Assembly (NCBI RefSeq): GCF_003597675.1
Contig: NZ_CP030827.1
Span: 3,286,001-3,350,000 of the forward strand
Source of the DNA: Neorhizobium sp. NCHU2750
Lineage (GTDB): Bacteria; Pseudomonadota; Alphaproteobacteria; Rhizobiales; Rhizobiaceae
Direction of reading: 5' to 3'
DNA length: 64,000 bases
The notes under the pieces are model-generated. The model was not told the DNA's origin and did not search any database. It worked only from the letters and a program-made list of their open reading frames with translations. Shown one piece after another: positions 56,551-64,000 of the stretch. Within the stretch, counting starts at the first letter, position 1, and each line of letters starts with the position of its first letter. The translations under genes and the position numbers were made by a program.

Positions 56551-57585
56551 ATGAAGCATGCCGTAAAACTTGCCGCCGGTCTGGCTGCATTCTTCGCCTC
56601 GACAACGCTTGCCCATGCGGATGGCGAGCTCAACATTTTCAACTGGGGCAACTACACCAATCCGGAACTGATCAAGAAATTCGAGAACACCTACAAGGTC
56701 AAGGTGACGCTAACCGACTACGATTCGAACGACACCGCGCTCGCCAAGATCCGCCAGGGCGGCCACGGCTTCGATATCGTCGTCCCGTCTGCCAGCGCCA
56801 TGCCGGTCTTCATCAAGGAAGGGCTACTGATGGAATCGCGCCCCGACCAGATGGAGAATTTCAAAAACATGGACCCGGAATGGATCAACGTTCCCTACGA
56901 TCCGGGCCGCCACTATTCCGTTCCGTGGCAGTGGGGAACGACCGGCGTCACGGTCGACAAGTCGGTCTATAAAGGTGACCCTAACACCTCGGCGATTTTC
57001 CTCGACCCGCCGCCGGAACTGGTCGGCAAGGTCAATGTCGTGCCGGAAATGTCGGATGTCATGCACATGGTCGTCACCTATGCCGGTGGTCAGCCCTGCA
57101 CCGGTGACCTGACCGTGCTGAAAAAGGCCCGGGACATCCTGATGGCCGCCAAGCCGAAATGGATCTCGATGGATTACGGGACGGTGGAAAAATACACGAA
57201 AGGCGATCTCGCAGCGAGCGTCGACTGGAATGGTGCTGCCTTCCGCGGCAGGCTCGCCAATCCGAACATTGTCTATGGTTACCCCAAGGAAGGCTATCCG
57301 ATCTGGATGGATAATGCCGCCATCCTCGCCGATGCCAAGAATGTCGAAAACGCCAAGCTTTTCCTCAACTTCATCATGCTGCCGGAAAATGCCGCGCTGA
57401 TTTCCGCCTTCGCCCGTTATTCGAACGGCATCAAGGGCTCCGAAGCCTTCATGCCCGACGACATGAAGACGGCGCCCGAGGTCAACATTCCCGAAAGCGC
57501 CAAGGCCGCGGGCAAGTTTAATCTCGCCTGCCCGCCGGAAGTCCAGGAACTATACACCAAGATCTGGACCGAACTGCAGAAATAG
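56551..57585 (+). CDS. Periplasmic polyamine-type solute-binding protein, PotD/PotF-like
   Basis: 344 aa from the ATG at 56551, with AGGAG ten bases upstream. Signal peptide [23 protein letters not shown], then [41 protein letters not shown] and [14 protein letters not shown], matching PotD/PotF. The Trp/Tyr/Asp box that holds polyamines is partly present. The conserved aspartates are hard to assign by eye, so an amine or amino acid derivative remains possible. Last component of the transporter; hydrolase genes follow. Confidence 0.9.
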   Translation: MKHAVKLAAGLAAFFASTTLAHADGELNIFNWGNYTNPELIKKFENTYKVKVTLTDYDSNDTALAKIRQGGHGFDIVVPSASAMPVFIKEGLLMESRPDQMENFKNMDPEWINVPYDPGRHYSVPWQWGTTGVTVDKSVYKGDPNTSAIFLDPPPELVGKVNVVPEMSDVMHMVVTYAGGQPCTGDLTVLKKARDILMAAKPKWISMDYGTVEKYTKGDLAASVDWNGAAFRGRLANPNIVYGYPKEGYPIWMDNAAILADAKNVENAKLFLNFIMLPENAALISAFARYSNGIKGSEAFMPDDMKTAPEVNIPESAKAAGKFNLACPPEVQELYTKIWTELQK

Positions 57586-57654
57586 GCCGAGAAAGGAAGG
57601 CCGGCAGCGCGGGACACCCCCGCGCCGCCGCGCCATATCAAGGACATGGACAGC

Positions 57655-58824
57655 ATGAACGACACGACCACCGTTGCCCGGTCATCGGTGACGCTTGCCA
57701 ATTGGCGGGAGGCACCTTTCAGTCGCTGGAGTTTCCAGAACGTCCGCGAACTGGTTCCGACATCGGAAATTTCCTGCGGCACCGAACAGCCGGAAGAGGC
57801 GCTGGCCTCGCACACCTTCCTCACTCGCGAGATCGACACTGGTCTCGACGGCATCTCCAGCATCGAGGGCTTTCTGAAATACGCCCATACCGACGCCTTC
57901 CTCCTGATGAAGCGTGGCCGGATCGTCGGCGAATATTACGCACCGCATGCGCATGTGAACGCCAAGCATCTGGTCTTCTCGATCAGCAAGTCGCTCACCG
58001 CCATCCTCTCCGGCATTCTGGAAGACCGGGGCCTGATCGATCCGGAAAAACCGGTTCTTGCCTATCTGCCAGAGGCTAAAGGCAGCGCCTATGAGGATTG
58101 CCGCTATCGCGACGTGCTCGACATGCGCGTCAGCCTCGATTTCGCCGAAACCTATCTCGACAGGAACGGCCCCTTCGCCCGCTATCGCCGCGCCATGCTG
58201 TGGAACCCGGTGGAGCCGGGCTTTACGGTCGAGACACTCGCCGCCTTCCTGATGACGCTGAAAAAGGCCGATCGCCCGCATGGCGGCGGGCATGCCTATC
58301 TGTCGCCCAATGCCGATCTCCTGGGCGTCGTCATCGAATGTGTCACGGGGCGGCGCTACGGCGAACTGCTGTCGGAACTCCTGTGGAAGCCAATGGGCGC
58401 CCGCAACCACGCCTATGTGACCGTCGACAGCATCGGCACGCCGCGTACCGCCGGCGGCGTCTGCCTGACCGCCCGCGACCTTGCCCGTGTCGGCGAACTG
58501 ATCCGCACCGGCGGTGCAATAGAAGGCCGGCAGATCATCCCGAAGGGCTGGATAGCCGACATGCTGGAGAACGGCGATCCCGAGGCCTGGAAGGCGGCAA
58601 ACAGCACCGCCATGCCGAATGGTCGTTACCGCAGCCAATGGTACCAGACCGGAGCGCCGGATGGCGCCTATTGCGCCATCGGCATCCATGGCCAGTGGCT
58701 CTATGTCGACCCACAGAACGAGGCTGTCATCGTCAAGCTGTCGTCCCAGCCGAACCCGCTCGATGACGAGCTGAAACAGGACAATCTCGCCTTCTTCCGC
58801 ACCCTTAGCCGCCTGCCACTGTAA
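57655..58824 (+). CDS. Serine hydrolase of the beta-lactamase class C / NylB-like family
   Basis: 389 aa from the ATG at 57655, where AAGGA is 10 bases upstream; an ATG at 57646 is also in frame and is used for the numbering here. The catalytic S112-x-x-K115 is in VFSISKSL, Tyr218 in HAYLSPNAD is the third residue, and the later RDLARVGELIRTGG and IGIHGQWLYVDP are typical of 6-aminohexanoate-dimer hydrolase (NylB), whose catalytic residues I recall as Ser112 and Lys115. No signal peptide, so cytoplasmic. It probably cleaves an amide or ester in the imported solute. It follows the binding-protein gene by 70 bases. Confidence 0.85.
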   Translation: MNDTTTVARSSVTLANWREAPFSRWSFQNVRELVPTSEISCGTEQPEEALASHTFLTREIDTGLDGISSIEGFLKYAHTDAFLLMKRGRIVGEYYAPHAHVNAKHLVFSISKSLTAILSGILEDRGLIDPEKPVLAYLPEAKGSAYEDCRYRDVLDMRVSLDFAETYLDRNGPFARYRRAMLWNPVEPGFTVETLAAFLMTLKKADRPHGGGHAYLSPNADLLGVVIECVTGRRYGELLSELLWKPMGARNHAYVTVDSIGTPRTAGGVCLTARDLARVGELIRTGGAIEGRQIIPKGWIADMLENGDPEAWKAANSTAMPNGRYRSQWYQTGAPDGAYCAIGIHGQWLYVDPQNEAVIVKLSSQPNPLDDELKQDNLAFFRTLSRLPL

Positions 58825-58833
58825 GGAAAACGG

Positions 58834-60516
58834 ATGCAGACCTTCGCAGACACCATCATCGTCAATGCCCGTGTGCTGACAATGGACACAGCCGCAGCCA
58901 AGGCGGACGCCGTTGCAATCTCCGGCCACAGCATCGTTGCAGTTGGCTCGACGGCCGAAATCCAGGCGTTGAAAGGCCCGGCGACGCGGGTGATCGACGC
59001 GGCGGGTGGTACCGTCCTGCCCGGATTCAACGAAGCCCATATGCATATTTTCATGGGCTCTGTCGGCCTGCGTCAGCTCTCGCTCTACAAGGTGAAGGGT
59101 TTTGACGAGCTGAAGGAGAAGGTTTCGGACTATGCCGCGAAGAACCCCAAGCTGAAACTGCTTCTTGCCCGCTCAGCCGACTACACGATCCTGTCGGAAA
59201 CCGAACGCACCACCCGCCATGATCTCGACCGCGTGATTTCCGACCGGCCGTTCGCGATGATCGCCCCGGATCACCACACCGCCTGGGCCAACACCAAGGC
59301 GCTGGAGCTCGCCGGCATCCTGCATGGGAAAGCGGTAGGCGTCGGCAACGAGGTAGTCATGGGAGAGGATGGCCTGGCCTCCGGGGAGCTGCGCGAGGCC
59401 GATGCCATGCAACCGGTCTTTGATCTCAGCGAAACCGGTGGCCGGGAAGGGCTCGGTATAGGCACTGGCGGCGAACCGGACAGTGTCACGCCGGAAGAGC
59501 GCGCCATCGACCTGGAAATCATCAAGGACGGTCTCGCCTATTGCGCTTCGCTGGGCATAACCTCGATCCAGAACATGGATGGCAACCTCTACCAGTTGGA
59601 AATCCTCGACGAAATCGAGAAAACAACCGGCCTGCCGGTCAGGGTGCGCATGCCCTATCACATGAAGAATTTCATGCCGCTCGCCGACCTTGAGGAGAAA
59701 GCGGCGACCTGGCACCGCCGCTTCCACACAGACCGGCTGCGCTGCGATTTCGTCAAGATGTTCATCGATGGCGTAACCGAAGGTGAGAGCGCCGTTTTTC
59801 TCGATGACTATGCCCATCGCCCCGGTTGGAAGGGCGATCCCCTGTTCAGCCAGCAGCATCTGAATGAGATCGTCACCGAGGCCGACCGGCTGAAACTGCC
59901 CGTCGCCGTCCACGCGATCGGCGACGGCGCGGTCCGCATGGTGCTCGACGCCTACGAGACGGCCGCCGCGACGAATGGCAAGCGTGATGCCCGCAACCGC
60001 ATCGAACATATCGAAGTCATCCATGAAGATGACGTGCCGCGCTTCAAGGAACTGGGCGTGATCGCCTCGATGCAGCCGACCCATCCGCCCGGCAATGCCG
60101 GCCTGCCGATCGAACCCTATCTCTCCTTCATCGGCCGCGATCGCTGGCCGCTCGCCTTTGCATGGCGCACGCTCGCGAATGCTGGCGCCGAGATCGTTTT
60201 CGCCACCGACTGGCCGGTCTCACCGCTCGATCCGATGAGCTGCATCCACGATGCGATGACGAGAAAACGCTGGGCCGATGACCTGCCGGATCAGCGCCTG
60301 ACGCTGGCCGAAACGCTGGCCGCCTATACCAGCACCGGCGCCCATGTGGAGTTCATGGAAGATCGCAAGGGCAAGCTCAAACCGGGTTATCTGGCGGATA
60401 TCGTGGTGCTTTCCGCCGATGTCGAAGCTGTCGTCTCGGAGGATCTGGCCTCGGTCCGGCCGGTCATCACCATCTGCGACGGCAAGATCACCTATGACAG
60501 GGCGCTCGCCGGATAG
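58834..60516 (+). CDS. Amidohydrolase, YtcJ/LAF3-like
   Basis: 560 aa. LPGFNEAHMHIFMG (metal-binding HxH), VAVHAIGDGAVRMVLDAYE (metal His), RNRIEHIEVIHEDDVPRF (His), MQPTHPP and FATDWPVSPLDPM (Asp) are the ordered ligands of the amidohydrolase-3 family. It begins 10 bases after the serine hydrolase, so the two act in one pathway. Family members deacylate or deformylate N-substituted compounds. The substrate is unknown; cytoplasmic. Confidence 0.9.
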   Translation: MQTFADTIIVNARVLTMDTAAAKADAVAISGHSIVAVGSTAEIQALKGPATRVIDAAGGTVLPGFNEAHMHIFMGSVGLRQLSLYKVKGFDELKEKVSDYAAKNPKLKLLLARSADYTILSETERTTRHDLDRVISDRPFAMIAPDHHTAWANTKALELAGILHGKAVGVGNEVVMGEDGLASGELREADAMQPVFDLSETGGREGLGIGTGGEPDSVTPEERAIDLEIIKDGLAYCASLGITSIQNMDGNLYQLEILDEIEKTTGLPVRVRMPYHMKNFMPLADLEEKAATWHRRFHTDRLRCDFVKMFIDGVTEGESAVFLDDYAHRPGWKGDPLFSQQHLNEIVTEADRLKLPVAVHAIGDGAVRMVLDAYETAAATNGKRDARNRIEHIEVIHEDDVPRFKELGVIASMQPTHPPGNAGLPIEPYLSFIGRDRWPLAFAWRTLANAGAEIVFATDWPVSPLDPMSCIHDAMTRKRWADDLPDQRLTLAETLAAYTSTGAHVEFMEDRKGKLKPGYLADIVVLSADVEAVVSEDLASVRPVITICDGKITYDRALAG

Positions 60517-60531
60517 CACGCGACAGCGCCG

Positions 60532-61272
60532 TCACACTTCCGCAAGCGCTTTCAAAAGCACCGCATCGTCTTCGCCGGTGATGATGTCGGCATCCGTTTG
60601 CAGGACGAATTCGACGACGGGGAAAATGCCGCCGAGATGGATCTTCAACAGCCGTGCGGCCTCACTCTCGTCATGGCCCCTGATCGCCGCATAGAGCGCT
60701 GAGTGTTCGTCGATCACCTCCTCGAAATAGCCGATCTTCGGAAAGGCCAGGCGGCGAACGCGATCGAGCTGTCCCGTGGCGTTGTGGATCGTCTGCCAGA
60801 CATTCGGAAAGCCGGCGATCCGGCAGAGCAACCGATGGAATTCGTTGTCGACCTTGAACGCCTCGTCGATGTCGCGCCTTTTGGCCGCGTCCTGCTGGCG
60901 GAAGATCAGGAGGTCGAGATCGCGTTCATGGACCGGATCGAAATTGCGCGCGGCCAGCCTCACGGTGCGCATTTCCAAGCTCGAGCGCACCAGATGCCCC
61001 TCGATCACCTTGCGCAGGACGATCTTGTTGACGAATGTGCCGCCACTCGGGACGATGTTGACGAGACCTTCCTGGGCAAGCCGCAGCACCGCCTCGCGCA
61101 TCGGCGTGCGGGAAATGCCGAGCTCGGCGCAGGTTTCCTTCTCGTTCAGCGTTTCGCCGGGCGCGAGCTTCATGGTGATGATCGCATCGCGAATGACATT
61201 ATAGGCCCAAAGCGCCTTGGGCAGGCCAGCGCCGTCGACGTCATCCAGTCCCAGTTTCGCGTGTAAATTCAC
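60532..61272 (-). CDS. GntR-family (FCD) regulator of the amidohydrolase locus
   Basis: 246 aa from a GTG at 61272 with GAGGG upstream; the frame extends six codons to 61290. Winged helix LPKALWAYNVIRDAIITMKLAPGETLNEKETCAELGISRTPMREAVLRLAQEGLV and an FCD domain (DNEFHRLLCRIAG, DEHSALYAAIRGHDESEAARLLKIHL). It is the last gene of the aminotransferase operon and meets the amidohydrolase gene tail to tail. It probably controls one or both operons in response to their substrate. Confidence 0.88.
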   Translation of the reverse strand: MNLHAKLGLDDVDGAGLPKALWAYNVIRDAIITMKLAPGETLNEKETCAELGISRTPMREAVLRLAQEGLVNIVPSGGTFVNKIVLRKVIEGHLVRSSLEMRTVRLAARNFDPVHERDLDLLIFRQQDAAKRRDIDEAFKVDNEFHRLLCRIAGFPNVWQTIHNATGQLDRVRRLAFPKIGYFEEVIDEHSALYAAIRGHDESEAARLLKIHLGGIFPVVEFVLQTDADIITGEDDAVLLKALAEV

Positions 61273-61362
61273 CCAAGCCCTCGTTTGCACCGTTCGACGT
61301 ATGTCAGCATCCTATCATATCGCATCATGCCCGCAGCAACAGACAGCATCCGCTCGAAAACG

Positions 61363-62601
61363 TCAGGCTTCGTTGGCGAGTTTCAGCGCCATTTCGAGCA
61401 GAACCTTGGCGCCCGCCGTCACCTGCTCCGGCTCGCACCATTCCTTCTCGCTGTGGGAAATGCCGTCCCTGCAGGGCACGAAGATGATCGCCGTCGGGCA
61501 GATATGCGTCATCGACAGCGCATCATGCGAGGTGAGCGTCGGCAGCATCATCGACGTGTAGCCCAGCCCCTCAGCCACTTCGAGAACCTGTGCGGAAAGT
61601 TCCGGCGAAAGGTCCAGCCGCTGCCGATAATGCGAGGTCGTCGCATCGATGACAAGGCCGGTCTCTTCGGCGATCCGCTTCGCCGCAGCCTCGATGCGCT
61701 CGATGATTTTCGCCCGGCCTTCCTCGGTCGCATGCACGGCAACATAGGAGAGCTTGGTCAGATGCGGAATGTTGACCCGGTTGTTCGGCCAGTTGCGGAT
61801 CACCGTGGCGCTGACCATGCCGTCCGGTTCGTTCTCCGCCCCGATCGCTTCGATCTCGATAATGAGTTTTGCTGCCGCAACGAGCGAATTGCGCCGCTTC
61901 GACATCGCCGCCGTCTGCGAATGGCCGTTCTCGCCGCTGATATCGATGAAGCCGCTGCAGCCCCAGGAGCTGTTGGAGACAGCTGCGATCATCGCACCCG
62001 TCTTTTCCATTTCCGGTCCCTGTTCGATATGCAGTTCGAGATATTTGTGAACCGCGCGACCGCCGACCGGAAGCGGCCCGGCATAGCCGATCCGCTCCAG
62101 CTCGTCGCCCAGCATGGCGCCTGCATCATCCTTGCGGGAGAGCGCGCCGTCGAGCGGCAAGAGCCCGGCAAAGATACCCGAGCCCATGACGCCCGGCTGG
62201 AACCGCGCGCCTTCCTCATTGGTGAAATTGGCAATCTCGATCGCCCGTCGCGTCGTCACACCAGCGGCGTTCAGCGCCCGCACGACCGCGATACCGGCCA
62301 GCACGCCCAAAACACCGTCGAATTTGCCGCCCGGCATCTGCGTATCGAGATGGCTGCCGATCATCAGCGGCGGCAGCGCGGGATCTGTCCCCTCGCGCCG
62401 GGCAAACATGTTGCCGATCGCATCGACAGAGACGGTCAACCCCGCTTCCTGCGCCCAGTAACGAAAAAGATTGCGCCCCTCGCGGTCGGCATCCGAAACG
62501 GCCGGCCGAAAGCTGCCGCCGCCATCGGTGGCGCCGATCGCTCCCATGGTCATGATGTCGGCCCACAGGCGCTCACTATTGATGTCCGGCGACGAGGTCA
62601 T
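61363..62601 (-). CDS. Zn-dependent amidase of the M20 N-carbamoyl-amino-acid hydrolase / allantoate amidohydrolase family
   Basis: 412 aa. GSHLDTQMPGGKFDGVLGVLAG supplies metal ligands His84 and Asp95, NEEGARF has the catalytic and metal glutamates (129-130), LELHIEQGPEME the next His, and the end has TSHDALSM and SHSEKEWCEPEQV. These enzymes hydrolyse N-carbamoyl amino acids, beta-ureidopropionate or allantoate. AAAGGAAAAG stands before the ATG. Downstream of the aminotransferase by 44 bases, so a pathway of amide hydrolysis plus transamination is likely. Confidence 0.92.
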   Translation of the reverse strand: MTSSPDINSERLWADIMTMGAIGATDGGGSFRPAVSDADREGRNLFRYWAQEAGLTVSVDAIGNMFARREGTDPALPPLMIGSHLDTQMPGGKFDGVLGVLAGIAVVRALNAAGVTTRRAIEIANFTNEEGARFQPGVMGSGIFAGLLPLDGALSRKDDAGAMLGDELERIGYAGPLPVGGRAVHKYLELHIEQGPEMEKTGAMIAAVSNSSWGCSGFIDISGENGHSQTAAMSKRRNSLVAAAKLIIEIEAIGAENEPDGMVSATVIRNWPNNRVNIPHLTKLSYVAVHATEEGRAKIIERIEAAAKRIAEETGLVIDATTSHYRQRLDLSPELSAQVLEVAEGLGYTSMMLPTLTSHDALSMTHICPTAIIFVPCRDGISHSEKEWCEPEQVTAGAKVLLEMALKLANEA

Positions 62602-62645
62602 GGTCTTTTCCTTTTATGGTCTGGAAGCGCGGTGGAAGGACACGA

Positions 62646-63980
62646 TCAGTTCGTCTCGTGCAGCACCTCTTCGAGTGTCTTGAGGAAGATATCCGCGTGC
62701 TCCTTGCCGAATGGCAGCGGCGGCCGGATCTTCAGCGTGTTGCCCTGCATGCCGGCAGCGGAAATCAGCACCCGATGTTCACGCATGCGGTTGACGACGG
62801 CAAGCGAGCGCGCACCGTCCGGCTCGCGGCTGTCGCGGTCCTTGACGAATTCCAGCCCGAGGAAGAGGCCGGCACCGCGTATATCGCCAATGCAGCCGAA
62901 TGTCGGCATGAGCTTGCGCATGCCTTCCATCATGTAATTGCCGGTCGCCAGTGCATTGCCCATCAGGTCTTCGTCGCGGATGATATCGAGCACGGCATTG
63001 GCTGCCGCGATCGACACGTGATTGGCGCCGAACGTGTTGAAATAGCGGATGTCGCGGCCGAAACGGTCCTGCACCTCGCCCTTCATCACGGCAGCGGCGA
63101 TCGGCAGGCCATTGCCCATCGGCTTGCCCATCACGGCAATATCGGGAACGATGCCGTGGCGCATGAAGCCCCACATGTGGGAACCGGTGCGGCCGAAGCC
63201 CGGCTGCACTTCGTCGGCGATATAGAGAGCACCCGCCTCATGCACCACCTCGAGCGCCTTCTTCAGGAAGCCGGCAGGCTCAGCGAAGATGCCGTCGGTC
63301 GAAAAGATACTGTCGGCGATGAAGGCAGCCGGCTTGATGCCGCGCCGACGCATGAAGGCGATCGCCTTGGCGATTTCTTCTGCAAAGACCTCGCCCACGT
63401 CGCGGCCATCGTCCCGGTAGGCATCGGGCGCCGGCACGGTCACGACATTCATGCCGATCGGCATGTTCGGGCCGAGCTGCGGCGAGATCCCGGCAGCAGC
63501 CGCCGTCGTGCCGTGATAGGCATTCTCGGTGATGATGATGCCGGTGCCGCCGGTGTAATAGCCGGCGAGCCGCAGGGCGAGATCGACCGCCTCGCTGCCG
63601 GTGCAGCAATACATCACCCGGTTCATCTCCTCGGGAAAGGTCGCAAGCAGCTTTTCCGAATAGTCGAGGATCTTGCCGTCGAGATAGCGCGTATGGGTGT
63701 TGAGCACCGCCGCCTGTTCTGCGATCGCCGCAACGACCCGGGGATGGCAATGGCCGACCGAGGGAACGTTGTTATAGGTGTCGAGATAGGCATTGCCGTC
63801 CGGATCGTAGAGCCAGACACCCTCGCCGCGCACCAGATGAAGCGGGTTCTCGTAGAACAGCCGATAGGACGGCCCGAGCATCGCCTGGCGGCGCTCGATC
63901 ATCGACCGCTCGCGCTCCGGCAGGCTGCTGAGGCGCGAGGGGTCGAAGCCGTTGATCATCGTGGTGGCTGGCTTGCTCAT
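62646..63980 (-). CDS. Class III PLP-dependent aminotransferase
   Basis: 444 aa. NVPSVGHCHP near the N-terminus, CTGSEAVDLALRLA (PLP phosphate), YHGTT, DEVQPGFGRTG (Asp256) and Schiff-base Lys286 in VMGKPMGNG. Class III members transfer omega-amino groups, for example of beta-alanine, GABA, 4-aminobutyrate-like compounds or alanine-glyoxylate. It is the first gene of the minus-strand operon seen here; AGGGAG lies before the ATG, and its promoter should be beyond or at the right edge. Confidence 0.93.
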   Translation of the reverse strand: MSKPATTMINGFDPSRLSSLPERERSMIERRQAMLGPSYRLFYENPLHLVRGEGVWLYDPDGNAYLDTYNNVPSVGHCHPRVVAAIAEQAAVLNTHTRYLDGKILDYSEKLLATFPEEMNRVMYCCTGSEAVDLALRLAGYYTGGTGIIITENAYHGTTAAAAGISPQLGPNMPIGMNVVTVPAPDAYRDDGRDVGEVFAEEIAKAIAFMRRRGIKPAAFIADSIFSTDGIFAEPAGFLKKALEVVHEAGALYIADEVQPGFGRTGSHMWGFMRHGIVPDIAVMGKPMGNGLPIAAAVMKGEVQDRFGRDIRYFNTFGANHVSIAAANAVLDIIRDEDLMGNALATGNYMMEGMRKLMPTFGCIGDIRGAGLFLGLEFVKDRDSREPDGARSLAVVNRMREHRVLISAAGMQGNTLKIRPPLPFGKEHADIFLKTLEEVLHETN

Positions 63981-64000
63981 CTGTGTCTCCCTGAAATGAC

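Overview
The window is GC-rich alphaproteobacterial chromosome, most likely Rhizobiaceae or a close relative in the Rhizobiales. The reasons are the codon usage, the ExoQ/ExoP-type polysaccharide genes, the full-length fused PntA, the DUF2478-moaA-moaB cluster and the many ABC uptake operons. No rRNA, tRNA, CRISPR, insertion sequence or phage gene was found. Genus is not assignable from sequence reading alone.

Layout. (1) 1-13.6 kb: a surface-polysaccharide and polyprenyl-sugar region on alternating strands. It holds a small DMT transporter (cut by the left edge), a DprE1-like flavoenzyme, a HAD-UbiA fusion, a Tat-exported GH10 glycanase, an O-antigen ligase/polymerase, GT2, a Wzx-like flippase, a DUF6492 protein, GT4, a Wzz/GumC chain-length protein without kinase domain, and a WecG/TagA-type glycosyltransferase. 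(2) 14.1-29.6 kb: a type I secretion locus: TolC-like lipoprotein, a 2829-residue Bap-family adhesin (Asp-Ala tract plus 25 Ig-like modules), ABC exporter, HlyD-type adaptor, and a tightly coupled uncharacterised alpha/alpha-toroid protein. (3) 30-33 kb: pntAB with a clear terminator. (4) 33.1-41 kb: a DeoR-type regulator, then a Dpp/Opp-type ABC transporter operon ending in an SHMT-fold enzyme. Three matching TGTGG-N5-CCACA palindromes lie in front of the operon. (5) 41.4-43.5 kb: DUF2478, moaA, moaB. (6) 43.6-53.3 kb: hexuronate catabolism: uxaA, GntR/FCD regulator, uxuA, uxuB, MFS transporter, divergent uxaC, KdgF-like cupin. (7) 53.7-64 kb: a PotABCD-type ABC operon with a NylB-like serine hydrolase and a YtcJ-like amidohydrolase, facing an operon of class III aminotransferase, M20 amidohydrolase and GntR regulator.

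How the genes work together. The left third makes and exports cell-surface material: a secreted or capsular glycan plus a giant biofilm adhesin with its own secretion machine. The right two thirds are import and catabolism of plant- or soil-derived compounds (peptide-like solutes, uronates, amines or amides), with local regulators, plus two housekeeping functions (transhydrogenase and molybdopterin synthesis).

The best candidates for something undescribed are the toroid protein fused by translational coupling to the adhesin secretion operon, the SHMT-fold enzyme with a changed catalytic residue under a triple-operator promoter, and the DprE1/HAD-UbiA polyprenyl-pentose module next to exopolysaccharide genes.
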